Origin: Pseudomonas neuropathica
GTDB lineage: Bacteria > Pseudomonadota > Gammaproteobacteria > Pseudomonadales > Pseudomonadaceae
Assembly (NCBI RefSeq): GCF_015461835.1
Contig: NZ_JACOPX010000014.1
Coordinates: 1 to 64,000, forward strand
Reading direction: 5' to 3'
Length of the DNA stretch: 64,000 nt
The notes under the pieces are model-generated. The model was not told the origin of the DNA and searched no databases. It was given only the letters and a program-made list of their open reading frames with translations. Positions within the stretch are counted from its first letter, which is position 1; each line of letters begins with the position of its first letter. Below, piece after piece: positions 8,668 to 17,067 of this stretch. The translations under genes and the position numbers were made by a program.

Positions 8668-9816
8668 TTATTTTGCGGAGAACTTCAACACCACGCTGTG
8701 GCTGTAAGCCTGCCCCGGATCAAGCCGAGTACTCGGGAAGTCCGGCTGATTCGGCGAATCCGGATAGTGCTGAGTCTCCAGGGTAAACGCGCCCCAGTGC
8801 GGATACACCTTGCCACCCTTGCCCTTGACCGTACCGTCGAGGAAGTTGCTGGTATAGAACTGCACACCCGGCTCCGTGGTGAACAACTGCAGCACGCGAC
8901 CGGACTGCGGGTCACTCACCTCAGTCGCAACTTTGCCGATATCGCCCTTGGTATCCAGCGCCCAGTTGAAATCAAACCCACCTTGTTTCGGCTCGGCAAA
9001 TTTCAACTGCGGATGATCAGCCTTGATGTGCGTGCCGATTGCAGTTGGCTTGGTGAAGTCCATCGGCGTGCCGGCCACGGGCGCCAGTTCGCCGGTCGGG
9101 ATCAGTTTGGCGGTGACCGGGGTGTAATGGCTGGCGTGCAGGGTGGCGACCTGTTTGAGGATGTCGCCATTGCCGGCGCCGGCGAGGTTGAAATAGCTGT
9201 GGTTGGTCAGGTTGAGCACGGTCGGTTTGTCGGTGCTGGCCTTGTAGTCGATGCGCAGTTCGTTGTTGTCGGTGAGGCTATAGGTCACCTCAGTGGTGAG
9301 GTTGCCGGGGAAGCCCATTTCACCGTCCGCCGACAGATAGGTCAGGGTCACGCCGACCGAATCCTTGTCCTTGGTTTCTTGCGCCTTCCAGACTTTCTTG
9401 TCGAAGCCCAGCGTGCCGCCGTGCAGCGCGTTGGTCTTGTCGTTCTGCGGCACTTGATAGCGCTTGCCGTCGAGTTCGAACGCACCTTCGGCGAGGCGAT
9501 TGCCGAAGCGGCCGATGGTCGCGCCGAAATAGGCGGTGCCTTTCTGGTAACCCTGTACATCATCGAAGCCGAGCACGACGTCGTCGAACTTGCCGTGCTT
9601 GTCCGCCACTTTCAGCGATTGCAGGGTCGCGCCGTAGGTGATGACGGTGGCTTGCATGCCGTGGCTGTTGCGCAGGATGTATTGCTCGACGGGCGTGCCG
9701 TCATTGGTTTTACCGAAGGCTTTGTGTTCGGCGCTGAGGCCGGCCGCGTTGGCGGAGAGGGTGGCGATCATCAGGGACAGTCCGAGGCCGGAAAGCAGGT
9801 GACGGGATTGAAGCAT
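8668..9816 (-). CDS. galM: Periplasmic galactose mutarotase (aldose 1-epimerase)
   Basis: A 382-residue protein that interconverts the alpha and beta anomers of galactose and related aldoses. A cleavable signal peptide (about residues 1-24, ending SANA-AG) indicates a periplasmic enzyme, unlike cytoplasmic E. coli GalM. Family residues are in place: the RFGNR motif at about 103, LHGG with His132, NHSYFNL with His206 (the general acid), and ETQHYPDSPNQ with Glu347 (the base). Length matches secreted GalM proteins. It stands alone, with REP elements on both sides and no galactose operon nearby. The start is preceded by AAGGAAGG, so it is well placed. Confidence 0.93.
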   Translation of the reverse strand: MLQSRHLLSGLGLSLMIATLSANAAGLSAEHKAFGKTNDGTPVEQYILRNSHGMQATVITYGATLQSLKVADKHGKFDDVVLGFDDVQGYQKGTAYFGATIGRFGNRLAEGAFELDGKRYQVPQNDKTNALHGGTLGFDKKVWKAQETKDKDSVGVTLTYLSADGEMGFPGNLTTEVTYSLTDNNELRIDYKASTDKPTVLNLTNHSYFNLAGAGNGDILKQVATLHASHYTPVTAKLIPTGELAPVAGTPMDFTKPTAIGTHIKADHPQLKFAEPKQGGFDFNWALDTKGDIGKVATEVSDPQSGRVLQLFTTEPGVQFYTSNFLDGTVKGKGGKVYPHWGAFTLETQHYPDSPNQPDFPSTRLDPGQAYSHSVVLKFSAK

Positions 9817-9863
9817 GGTTGACCTTCCTTTTTGTTGTTGTTTTCAAAATGGCGCCGATGCCG

Positions 9864-9948
9864 TGTAGGAGCTGCCGCAGGCTGCGATCTTTTGATTTTG
9901 GTTTTCAAAGGCAAGGTCAAAAGATCGCAGCCTGCGGCAGCTCCTACA
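9864..9948. repeat. REP doublet (GTAGGAGCTGCCGCAGGCTGCGATC type)
   Basis: Two near-perfect inverted arms of about 34 bases each, beginning TGTAGGAGCTGCCGCAGG and ending in the complement, are separated by a short spacer. The same family recurs at 17341-17424. It lies in the 344-base gap between galM and the next gene. The rest of that gap is AT-rich and probably holds promoters, but I see no clear box. Confidence 0.85.
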
Positions 9949-10160
9949 GCGTAACTAGTCATGCTATTTGTATTAGCAATCAAGATTTATAGCTGATTAA
10001 TCGTTTATTTCAACAATAAAGACAGACTAATTGCTTTTGGGGTAAGCACCGAAGGTCGGCTGGTCGTGCGCACCACTGCACTTTTTCGCAATCAGCGGCT
10101 CTATCCATGGCCAGGATGCGGTGACTCCCGCCGCACAGGAATGTGCCTGTTCGAGATTTC

Positions 10161-10910
10161 ATGCCGAGAGCTTTTGCCCTGATCGCTACTTTTTTCCGCC
10201 GCCCGTGCCTGTTGTTGGCGTGTTTGTCGTTGCTGTTTTTCAGCGGTTGCAGCCACCAGGACGGCAACGGCTTCTTCAATCAGATGCGTGAAGGGAAGCC
10301 ACAGGAATTCCTGCAGACCAGCGTCGACCGTATGGCCACGTTGGCGATGCGCGACAACCTCAGCAGTCTTTACCGCTTGCAAGCCAAGCTGTACCTGCGC
10401 AACCCGGACGAGCTGCGCAAGTCGGGTTTCCTCAACATCCATGCCGCGGTGAAACAGGTTCGCCTGGCCATCGAGCAGCAACAGCCGCTGCCGGTGTTGG
10501 GTGGCCGAAAGGACCTGGCGGCGCTGAGCTATGCGATGAGCCCGGAGTTTCTCGGTGACCGCGTCGGCGCGTTCATCTATGCCATCGGCAGCATGCTGGT
10601 CACCGCCCATGGCAATCGCACCGAGTTCTACATGACCGATGCGATCAACCCGACTTTCGTTCACAACGCTGCACGCAATATCGAAAAAGCCACGTGGATC
10701 TTGTCCCAGCGACAGAACAAGGAAGGTCAGCCGCTGCTGTTTTCCAATGAGATCTCGGAGGAGGGCAGTAACCTGAGCTTCGCCACCGAGTTCGGCAAAA
10801 TCGTTGCGCGACTGGACCTGATCACGCAGATGCTCGACGAGCGTTACCGGCGGATCGGCCTTAACTACGCGCAGAGTTTGCTGTTCTTGAATTTCTTGCC
10901 GGTGCAATGA
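10161..10910 (+). CDS. Putative lipoprotein of unknown function
   Basis: A 249-residue protein with an Arg-rich N-terminus, a hydrophobic stretch and a lipobox-like FFSGC near residue 31, so it is probably anchored in an envelope membrane. The mature part is largely helical and polar, without recognisable catalytic motifs; SNLSFATEFGKIVARLDLITQMLDERYRR near the C-terminus looks like a coiled helix. An in-frame GTG at 10143 is an alternative start, but the ATG at 10161 gives a standard signal peptide. I do not recognise a named domain. It stands alone, followed by a REP doublet. Confidence 0.75.
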   Translation: MPRAFALIATFFRRPCLLLACLSLLFFSGCSHQDGNGFFNQMREGKPQEFLQTSVDRMATLAMRDNLSSLYRLQAKLYLRNPDELRKSGFLNIHAAVKQVRLAIEQQQPLPVLGGRKDLAALSYAMSPEFLGDRVGAFIYAIGSMLVTAHGNRTEFYMTDAINPTFVHNAARNIEKATWILSQRQNKEGQPLLFSNEISEEGSNLSFATEFGKIVARLDLITQMLDERYRRIGLNYAQSLLFLNFLPVQ

Positions 10911-10945
10911 GTTCCACGAAAACCTGTGGCGTGCAGAGCTCCAAG

Positions 10946-11032
10946 GTGGGAGCGAGCTTGCTCGCGAAAGCGGTGGATCAATCAACACTTCAATGGCTGA
11001 AAGACAGCATTCGCGAGCAAGCTCGCTCCCAC
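10946..11032. repeat. REP doublet (GTGGGAGCGAGCTTGCTCGCGAA type)
   Basis: Inverted arms GTGGGAGCGAGCTTGCTCGCGA and its complement flank a ~40-base centre. The same family appears at 23883, 28715, 53154, 57989 and 62912. Confidence 0.88.
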
Positions 11033-11106
11033 ATTGATCGAATAGTGAAGGCTGTTTTTGTATACAATCCGTCACCGCTATTGATCAAAATGGAGCCGCA
11101 CCCGTC

Positions 11107-12321
11107 ATGACTGACCCCGCCAGCGCCGATTTCAGCCGCGTCGACCGCACCGCCCGTGCGGACAAACTGCCCTATGCCGCGTTGCTGGCATTCGCCATGA
11201 CCGGGTTCATCGCCATTCTCACCGAGACCCTGCCTGCCGGACTGTTGCCGCAAATCGGTGCCGGGCTCAACGTCAGCGAAGTACTCGCCGGGCAACTGGT
11301 GACGCTGTATGCACTGGGTTCGATTGTCGCGGCGATTCCGCTGACCGTCGCCACACGCGGCTGGCCTCGGCGCCGGGTTTTGTTGATGACGGTCGGCGGG
11401 TTTCTGCTGTTCAACACCGTCACCACGTTTTCCAGCCATTACGGTCTGACCTTGGTTTCGCGCTTCCTCGCCGGGATGGCGGCGGGGCTGTCGTGGGGGA
11501 TCATGGCCGGGTATGCGCGCGGCATTGTGCCGGTGCATCAACAGGGGCGAGCACTGGCGATTGCCATGCTTGGCACCCCGGTGGCGCTGTCACTGGGCAC
11601 GCCGGCGGGGACGTGGCTGGGCAATCTGATCGGCTGGCGTGCGTCGTTCGGGATCATGTCGGCGCTGGCCCTGGTGCTGGCGGCTTGGATTGTCGTCGCG
11701 GTGCCGGATCGTCCGGGGCAGGCCAGTGAGGAGCGTCTGCCGCTGCTCGAATCGCTGCGCCTGCCGGGCGTGCGGCCGGTGTTGTTCGTGGTGCTGACGT
11801 GGATGCTCGGACACAACATTCTCTACACCTATATCGCGCCGTTTCTGATGCAGGCCGGATTGGCTGACCGGGTCGATCTGGTGCTGCTGGTGTTTGGCCT
11901 GTGTTCGCTGGTGGGGATCTGGATCATCGGCATGCTGGTGGATCGCTGGTTGCGCTGGCTGACGTTGATCAGCCTCGCGGTGTTTGCGCTGACGGCATTG
12001 GTGTTGGCGCTGGCTGCGCCTTCACCGCTGGTCATTTATGCCTGCATGGCGGTATGGGGATTGTCGTTTGGCGGCTCGGCAACCTTGTTGCTCACCTCTG
12101 CGGCCGACTCTGCTGGCGATCACGTTGACGTGGTGCAGGCGATGCTCACCACTTCGTGGAACGTGGCGATCGCCGGTGGCGGCTTGTTCGGCGGCTTGCT
12201 GCTGGATCGGGCGGGGGCGATGTCGTTTCCGTGGGCACTGCTGATTCTGTCGCTGATCGCGCTTGCCACAGTGTGGGTCAACAAAAACCACAGCTTCAAA
12301 CCGGGTCGAAGGGTGCACTGA
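11107..12321 (+). CDS. MFS efflux transporter (DHA1, AraJ-like)
   Basis: A 404-residue inner-membrane protein with 12 predicted hydrophobic segments after a polar ~20-residue N-tail. The first membrane segment carries the ETLPAGLLPQI motif and the loop after the second has RGWPRRR, both typical of sugar or drug exporters of the DHA1 group. The substrate cannot be told. It is clearly paralogous to the transporter at 49962-51167 (shared GQLVTLYALGSI, NILYTYIAPFL, WNV.IAGGGL). It stands alone between two REP doublets. Confidence 0.85.
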   Translation: MTDPASADFSRVDRTARADKLPYAALLAFAMTGFIAILTETLPAGLLPQIGAGLNVSEVLAGQLVTLYALGSIVAAIPLTVATRGWPRRRVLLMTVGGFLLFNTVTTFSSHYGLTLVSRFLAGMAAGLSWGIMAGYARGIVPVHQQGRALAIAMLGTPVALSLGTPAGTWLGNLIGWRASFGIMSALALVLAAWIVVAVPDRPGQASEERLPLLESLRLPGVRPVLFVVLTWMLGHNILYTYIAPFLMQAGLADRVDLVLLVFGLCSLVGIWIIGMLVDRWLRWLTLISLAVFALTALVLALAAPSPLVIYACMAVWGLSFGGSATLLLTSAADSAGDHVDVVQAMLTTSWNVAIAGGGLFGGLLLDRAGAMSFPWALLILSLIALATVWVNKNHSFKPGRRVH

Positions 12322-12339
12322 ATCTGCATCCACCAACCC

Positions 12340-12428
12340 TGTAGGAGTGAGCCTGCTCGCGATAGCGGAGGGTCAGTCACTGAATCCATCACTGATAGAC
12401 CGCTATCGCGAGCAGGCTCACTCCTACA
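12340..12428. repeat. REP doublet (TGTAGGAGTGAGCCTGCTCGCGATAGCGG type)
   Basis: Near-perfect inverted arms of about 30 bases begin TGTAGGAGTGAGCCTGCTCG. The same family recurs at 14969, 19638, 29367 and 60705. Confidence 0.88.
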
Positions 12429-12545
12429 GTAAAGCGATGGTGAGGTCGATATGGCATAACGATAGACCGCATCGATATATGTGGTTATAAGAAAAATCGC
12501 TATGCTGCGGGCCAGATTTTTCCTGTCGTTTTTCTGGACGGTTTA

Positions 12546-13331
12546 ATGGAATTGGCAAATTTCGGCCTGGTGATTGCCGGGCTGGTGGTGGGTTTTATTG
12601 TCGGCATGACCGGTGTCGGCGGTGGTTCGTTGATGACGCCGATCCTGCTGTGGTTCGGCATCAACCCGGCAACGGCGGTGGGCACTGACCTGCTGTACGC
12701 CGCCATTACCAAATCCAGTGGCGTCCTCGTCCATCGCAAAAACAAGAACATCGACTGGGCCATCACCGGTTGGCTGACCCTCGGCAGCGTGCCGGCGGTG
12801 GCCATGACCTTGTGGTTCCTCAGCACCCTGCACACCGCGCCGGACGCGATGAACGCCATCATCAAACAGGCGCTGGGCTTCGTCCTGTTCGCCACGGCGC
12901 TGGCGATCTTCTTCAAGAAACGCTTGCTCGACTTCGCCCACAAACGCGCGGGCGGCAACTACAACCCGAGCGGTTCGCGCCTGAACGTGATGACCGTGAT
13001 CACCGGTCTGATCCTCGGCACCATGGTGGCCCTGACCTCGATCGGCGCTGGCGCCTTGGGCACCGTTGCGCTGTTCATCCTCTATCCACTGCTGCCGACC
13101 CGCCGTCTGGTTGGCACAGAAATCGCCCACGCCGTGCCGCTGACGCTGGTTGCAGGCCTCGGCCACGCGAGCATGGGCAATATGGATTGGGGTGTGCTGG
13201 GCTTCTTGCTGGTCGGCTCGTTGCCGGGCATCTGGCTCGGCAGCCATCTGACCGGACGCATTTCCGATGAAGTGCTGCGCCCGTGCCTGGCGACGATGCT
13301 GGTGCTGATCGGTTACAAACTGGCGTTCTGA
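12546..13331 (+). CDS. TSUP-family permease (sulfite exporter TauE/SafE type)
   Basis: A 261-residue integral membrane protein with the two repeated Gly-rich halves of the TSUP family: VGFIVGMTGVGGGSLMTPIL near residue 15 and TSIGAGALGTVALFILYP near 165. Seven to eight hydrophobic helices are visible. TSUP proteins export or import sulfur compounds such as sulfite or sulfoacetate, but the substrate here is unknown. The gene begins about 120 bases after a REP doublet and is followed after 7 bases by a small gene, so the two probably form an operon. Confidence 0.88.
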   Translation: MELANFGLVIAGLVVGFIVGMTGVGGGSLMTPILLWFGINPATAVGTDLLYAAITKSSGVLVHRKNKNIDWAITGWLTLGSVPAVAMTLWFLSTLHTAPDAMNAIIKQALGFVLFATALAIFFKKRLLDFAHKRAGGNYNPSGSRLNVMTVITGLILGTMVALTSIGAGALGTVALFILYPLLPTRRLVGTEIAHAVPLTLVAGLGHASMGNMDWGVLGFLLVGSLPGIWLGSHLTGRISDEVLRPCLATMLVLIGYKLAF

Positions 13332-13338
13332 TCCGGCC

Positions 13339-13665
13339 ATGACTGAAACCACTGTCCGTTGCGATGGCCGTCTCGCCATCAGCGTCGAACCGCGTGAAAT
13401 GCGCATGAGCCATTGGCTGTATGCGCCGCAGGTAGTCGATCTGCAGCGCCAGCAAGTGCTGCTGGATCTGAGCGAGAGCCTGTGGGATTTGCTCGGTACC
13501 GCCGACGAGACGGCCAATGGCATCGAGCTGGTGCTGCGCAAATACCCGGGCGATCGGGCGTCGGTGAGGTTGAGTGTTGAACTCGACAGCGGTGAACTCA
13601 AACTCGGGGGACATCCTGTCGACCCTTCGCAATTGCTTTCGGCACTCGATTCAGCGCTGGAATGA
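13339..13665 (+). CDS. Conserved hypothetical protein (108 aa)
   Basis: It lies 7 bases downstream of the TSUP permease gene on the same strand. The product is small and soluble, with alternating beta-like strands (GRLAISVEPREM, ASVRLSVELDSGELKLGGHPV) and no signal peptide or membrane helix. I do not recognise a family. The close spacing suggests co-expression with the permease, but nothing in the sequence links it to sulfur metabolism. Confidence 0.7.
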   Translation: MTETTVRCDGRLAISVEPREMRMSHWLYAPQVVDLQRQQVLLDLSESLWDLLGTADETANGIELVLRKYPGDRASVRLSVELDSGELKLGGHPVDPSQLLSALDSALE

Positions 13666-13701
13666 GGCGGCACAGCCTGCGGCGCGCCGCCTCACCACGG
13701 G

Positions 13702-14166
13702 TTAACGCTGAATGACGTATTTCATCACCGTCACTGGCAAATCGTCGTAGACCAGCTCTTCCACCACTTCCCAACCCAGCCGCGCATACAGCGACTGCGA
13801 TGTGTCGGTGTACAGATACAACTCAGGCACACCCAGCGCCGCCGCTTCTGCAACCACTCGATTGACCAGTTGCGAAGCAATCCCGCGACCTCGTTCCTCA
13901 GCCTTCACATAAACGCCAGCCAGCCACGGAGTCAGATTCGGGCGCAGCTTCAGATCACTTTCAATCAGTAGCGCGCCGCCCAGCAGCCGCGAACCCTCTA
14001 GCGCTACCACGACACTCGGCACGGCACGTTTGCCGCAGGACTCGCGCATGTGTTCGATACGGTCCTCGACGGTTTGTCCGGGACGAAACTCGCCCCACTC
14101 CTTGAAGTTGAGCGTGGCCAGTTCTTCGATCAATTCGGGGTGATCGCACAGGTAATCGATATGCAT
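13702..14166 (-). CDS. GNAT-family N-acetyltransferase
   Basis: A 154-residue cytoplasmic enzyme expected to transfer an acyl group from acyl-CoA to an amine. The CoA-binding motif A is visible as VYVKAEERGRGIASQLV (about 87-103), followed by ELYLYTDTSQSLYARLGWEVV, the usual motif B with the conserved Tyr. The ATG at 14166 is chosen because GGAG lies nine bases upstream; an in-frame ATG at 14181 would add five residues and would itself contain that site. The substrate is unknown. It is convergent with the preceding gene and transcribed alone. Confidence 0.87.
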   Translation of the reverse strand: MHIDYLCDHPELIEELATLNFKEWGEFRPGQTVEDRIEHMRESCGKRAVPSVVVALEGSRLLGGALLIESDLKLRPNLTPWLAGVYVKAEERGRGIASQLVNRVVAEAAALGVPELYLYTDTSQSLYARLGWEVVEELVYDDLPVTVMKYVIQR

Positions 14167-14374
14167 ACGGGTGAACTCCATTCCATTGGCAGAACCGCCA
14201 CCCTAATGCGGTCATAAAAGGTAATCAAATCCGCGTTGCGATCACCTCGGATATGTTGCGCAATGTCGCGCCTGTCCTAAGCTTCTGACTAGGCGGAAGA
14301 TATTTGCCGGGTTGTCCCGGAACAATTGCCACGATGCGCAATCATTAGAGCGTGGATATCAAAAGGAGATGCGC

Positions 14375-14938
14375 ATGCTCATCAGGTCATTGACCCTGAC
14401 ACTCTTGCTGGCGATTGCCGGCCCCTTGTTCGCCGCTGACAACGATTCGCCCATCGCCGGGGACATGGGCCGCGCCCGACCGCTGATCGTGATCGCACAA
14501 AGCACGGTGGACCCCGTGTGGGTAGCCCTGAAAAAGTCGTTGGAGGATCCGGCCAACAAAAAGGGCGTCACCGACCGCAACATCAAGGTTTACACCATCC
14601 TCAACATGTCCGGACAGCTCGACGGCAAGGACATGGGCCAGCAAGACACCATGGCGCTGCTGCGCTCGCTGAAGCTTGGCGCCGGGGCGTATCCGAAAGT
14701 GTTCCTGGTGGGCAAGGACGGCGAGACCAAACTCTCGGCGTCGGGGGATGAAGCGAAGGCGGTGGACTTGAAGAAAATCTTCGACACCATCGATGCCATG
14801 CCAATGGCTGAGAAGGAAGCGGCCGCTGCGGCTCAAGCGCCGGTTGCTGCTACGCCGGAACCGATAAAAGGCGCGAAGAACGCCAAACCCACCAAGCCTG
14901 CGAAACCAGCCAAGCCGCCGGAAATGCCGGATGACTGA
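14375..14938 (+). CDS. DUF4174-domain exported protein
   Basis: A 187-residue protein with a clear signal peptide (LTLTLLLAIAGPLFA, cleaved near residue 20). The body fits DUF4174: RPLIVIAQST early, a variable middle with a GQLDGKDMGQQDT segment, then YPKVFLVGKDGETKLS and FDTIDAMPMAEKE. This family has a thioredoxin-like fold but here lacks a CxxC pair. The C-terminus is a low-complexity Lys/Pro/Ala tail (KPTKPAKPAKPPEMP). The ATG at 14375 has GGAG six bases upstream; the ATG at 14369 is too close to that site. The function is unknown and it is probably periplasmic. Confidence 0.82.
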   Translation: MLIRSLTLTLLLAIAGPLFAADNDSPIAGDMGRARPLIVIAQSTVDPVWVALKKSLEDPANKKGVTDRNIKVYTILNMSGQLDGKDMGQQDTMALLRSLKLGAGAYPKVFLVGKDGETKLSASGDEAKAVDLKKIFDTIDAMPMAEKEAAAAAQAPVAATPEPIKGAKNAKPTKPAKPAKPPEMPDD

Positions 14939-14968
14939 TCGCACACTCATTGAATAAAACACGTCCCC

Positions 14969-15058
14969 TGTAGGAGTGAGCCTGCTCGCGATAGCGGTGT
15001 ATCAGTCACCATCAGCGTTGACTGATACACCGCTATCGCGAGCAGGCTCACTCCTACA
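14969..15058. repeat. REP doublet (TGTAGGAGTGAG type)
   Basis: Long inverted arms of about 40 bases, including GCGATAGCGGTGTATCAGTCA and its complement around a short centre, make this one of the most perfect doublets in the window. Confidence 0.9.
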
Positions 15059-15114
15059 ATGTTTACTCCGTTGCCAGCAGATTTGCGGACACCGACGCCC
15101 TCACAGCAACTTGT

Positions 15115-16248
15115 CTACCCACGGCTATCGCCCTCATCAAGCAGGTAAACCAACACACCTTTGGTGTCACCTATGACCAATGGCGAATGCGTGGTCAACA
15201 CGAACTGGCAATTGGGAAAGGTCGTACTTAACTGTGCAATCAGACCAAGCTGCCATTGCGGATCCATGCGCAATTCCACCTCGTCGATCAGAACAATGCC
15301 ATCGCCGTGCAGCGGGTTGTCCATCGACGGGTTCATCATCGCCAGACGCCTGGCGATGTCACCCACCAACGCCATCAGCGACCTTTCGCCAAGCGAGAGC
15401 TGAGTGACACTGAATGTCGCGCCATGCTTGTCGACGGCCATATGCAGATGCGGTTTGCGTTGCACGCGCAGGTTAGTGAAATCCGGCATGAACGCGGTGA
15501 GGGCCGAACGAACGGCAGTCAATTGGCGATCGCGAGTGGAGGCTTTCACATTGGCCAGCGTTTTCCAGACGTCGCTGTCAGTACCGAATTTTTCCGCGAC
15601 TTCGGCCAGTGCGGTATCGGAAATACCGTCTTCGTTTTCGCTGTCCTCACGTTCACGAAACCATTCGAAAAAACCGCGAAAGTCGGCGCCACCGTTGAAG
15701 CTGGTGTCGTAGCCGTCGAGTTGATCAGAGGCTTGTTTGCTGGTGATTTTAAGCGGGATGTCGAGAACGCAACGTTCGGCTGGGTAATAAGCGATTAGCG
15801 GGAGTGAGGCGTTATCGTGGGCGGTGAGTTGAGTGCGGTAGTGGTCTGCAAGCAGTCTGACTTCGTTTAAATATCCACGGCCCGAGGCTGCACCTTCTTG
15901 TCGACTTCGGGCAGCGCCCCATACGAATAATTCGTTTTCGGAACCCGCATCGCTGTCAGCTGCGCGCGGGTGCGAAACGTCGGTGATGCCAATCGAAAGG
16001 ATTGCTCCTGAGGCGCCATTGCGAATGTCTTCATCGACAAGGTATTTGCCATTGCCTTTATTGGAGTGAATTTTTGCGATCAGCCAGCTCAGACAAATAT
16101 TCAGGGATTTAAGAATGGTGGTTTTTCCGCTGCCGTTGTTTCCCACCAGCACCGTGATGTTCGAACGGTGTGTCGGGGTAGGGGCAAACTGAATATCCAT
16201 GTCGCCAAAGTGTCCGACATCCGTAAGCTTCAAACGTTTGATTTCCAT
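15115..16248 (-). CDS. OLD/PtuA-like AAA ATPase, possible anti-phage protein
   Basis: A 377-residue SMC/ABC-like ATPase. Visible motifs are Walker A GNNGSGKT (36-43) after VGHFGDMDIQF, an ABC-signature-like LSLGERSL (about 283), Walker B IVLIDEVE (318-325) and a switch histidine in TTHSP (His354). This order is that of the RecF/OLD group, and the segment after Walker A (SWLIAKIHSNKGNGK) resembles PtuA of Septu and retron-linked systems. No HNH (PtuB), TOPRIM or reverse transcriptase gene is adjacent. The ATG at 16248 is chosen because homologues begin MEIKRLKL; the frame extends 29 codons upstream without a better ribosome site. The gene and its flank look less GC-rich than neighbours. A role in defence is inference. 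Confidence 0.72.
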   Translation of the reverse strand: MEIKRLKLTDVGHFGDMDIQFAPTPTHRSNITVLVGNNGSGKTTILKSLNICLSWLIAKIHSNKGNGKYLVDEDIRNGASGAILSIGITDVSHPRAADSDAGSENELFVWGAARSRQEGAASGRGYLNEVRLLADHYRTQLTAHDNASLPLIAYYPAERCVLDIPLKITSKQASDQLDGYDTSFNGGADFRGFFEWFREREDSENEDGISDTALAEVAEKFGTDSDVWKTLANVKASTRDRQLTAVRSALTAFMPDFTNLRVQRKPHLHMAVDKHGATFSVTQLSLGERSLMALVGDIARRLAMMNPSMDNPLHGDGIVLIDEVELRMDPQWQLGLIAQLSTTFPNCQFVLTTHSPLVIGDTKGVLVYLLDEGDSRG

Positions 16249-16429
16249 CACTGCGCCCTTCGAATGACTGTTTTTTGCACGACGCCATCCTCGTCCAAAG
16301 ATTGTCTCGATGCAGTGTAGATACATCAAATTCATTCGCTAACCCAAAGTCATTGCAGCATGTGGCTGCCGAAATGTCTGACACAAACCCCCTTCAAGTC
16401 CCGTGGATTTTTCCTGCAAGTCGCGGCGG

Positions 16430-16724
16430 CGGTGGTGAACTGGTGGGTTTTGGAGAGGAGGCATAGTCTTCTTTGGCCGCTGCAAAACACAGTGGTCGGA
16501 CGTGGAAGTCCGGTTGTCGGTTACATCCATCAATGTCTCAAAAGCGCATGTCGACGTTATTTATGTCAACATCGCCGCGTTTTTGGCGGCTGTGCGCAGG
16601 GGCACTTTCGAGTGCGCCGGGTTTTGGTGGATTGGCCTGGTCTTCCACACCTGCGTACAGCTGCCACCCTCATGTGGAAGTGAGAAAGGTAGTTTTTCCT
16701 ACAATTCACTACGGTGCTTCATAC
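16430..16724 (+). ncRNA. Candidate structured RNA leader upstream of the DUF6124 gene
   Basis: The 390-base gap before the DUF6124 gene folds strongly as RNA on the plus strand. CGGAC (16497-16501) pairs with GTCCG (16508-16512). Bases 16548-16557 pair with 16563-16572 at nine of ten positions. Bases 16585-16600 pair with 16650-16665 in an unbroken 16-bp helix that includes two G-U pairs. Inside that helix, GCACT-TTCG-AGTGC (16602-16615) is a perfect hairpin with a UUCG loop. G-U pairs kept inside a long helix suggest selection on RNA rather than DNA. From memory, similar sequence precedes related genes in other Pseudomonas, but I cannot check this. The rest of the gap (16249-16430) shows nothing clear. 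It could be a 5' leader or a separate small RNA. Confidence 0.6.
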
Positions 16725-17051
16725 ATGAAAAAACCAACGCCAAACCCTCCCGAATCCCCCATGGATTCAGGCTCCTTCGACGCCAACAACCCCCGATTAC
16801 GCAACCCGCATCACCCCGATCCCATCAGCCACCTCTTCACCATCCTCCCCGATATCGATACGCCCACGCTGCTCTGCCACGCTTGCGAAACCCTCGCTTC
16901 ACTCAACGTCCTGACCACCGACCTGGCCGCAGAACTTCAAGGTTCACCGCGCAGCCTTGCCTTGTCGATTCAGCAGTTGGCCGTGCTCGGCGAGTTGCTG
17001 GTCAACCGAGCGCTGGACAATCTCGATCCACCTGCGGCGACGCAGCATTGA
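16725..17051 (+). CDS. DUF6124 family protein
   Basis: A 108-residue protein starting MKKPTPNPPESP, with an unstructured Pro-rich N-terminus and a helical body (SHLFTILPDIDTPTLLCHACETLASLNVLTTDL, then SLALSIQQLAVLGELLVNRALDNL). The KKPTPNPP start and the LF...D....LL.HA.E.LAS pattern are characteristic of the Pseudomonas DUF6124 group, related to DUF3077. No function is known. The start is firm because the frame opens far upstream but the family N-terminus begins here. It lies directly after the structured leader and 16 bases before a partner gene with a strong ribosome site, so the three form one unit. Confidence 0.8.
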   Translation: MKKPTPNPPESPMDSGSFDANNPRLRNPHHPDPISHLFTILPDIDTPTLLCHACETLASLNVLTTDLAAELQGSPRSLALSIQQLAVLGELLVNRALDNLDPPAATQH

Positions 17052-17067
17052 ACAGGGAGGTTCAAAC

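Noticed and set aside
14375..14938. Thioredoxin-type redox activity of the DUF4174 protein
   Set aside because: The fold may be thioredoxin-like but no CxxC pair is present in the sequence.
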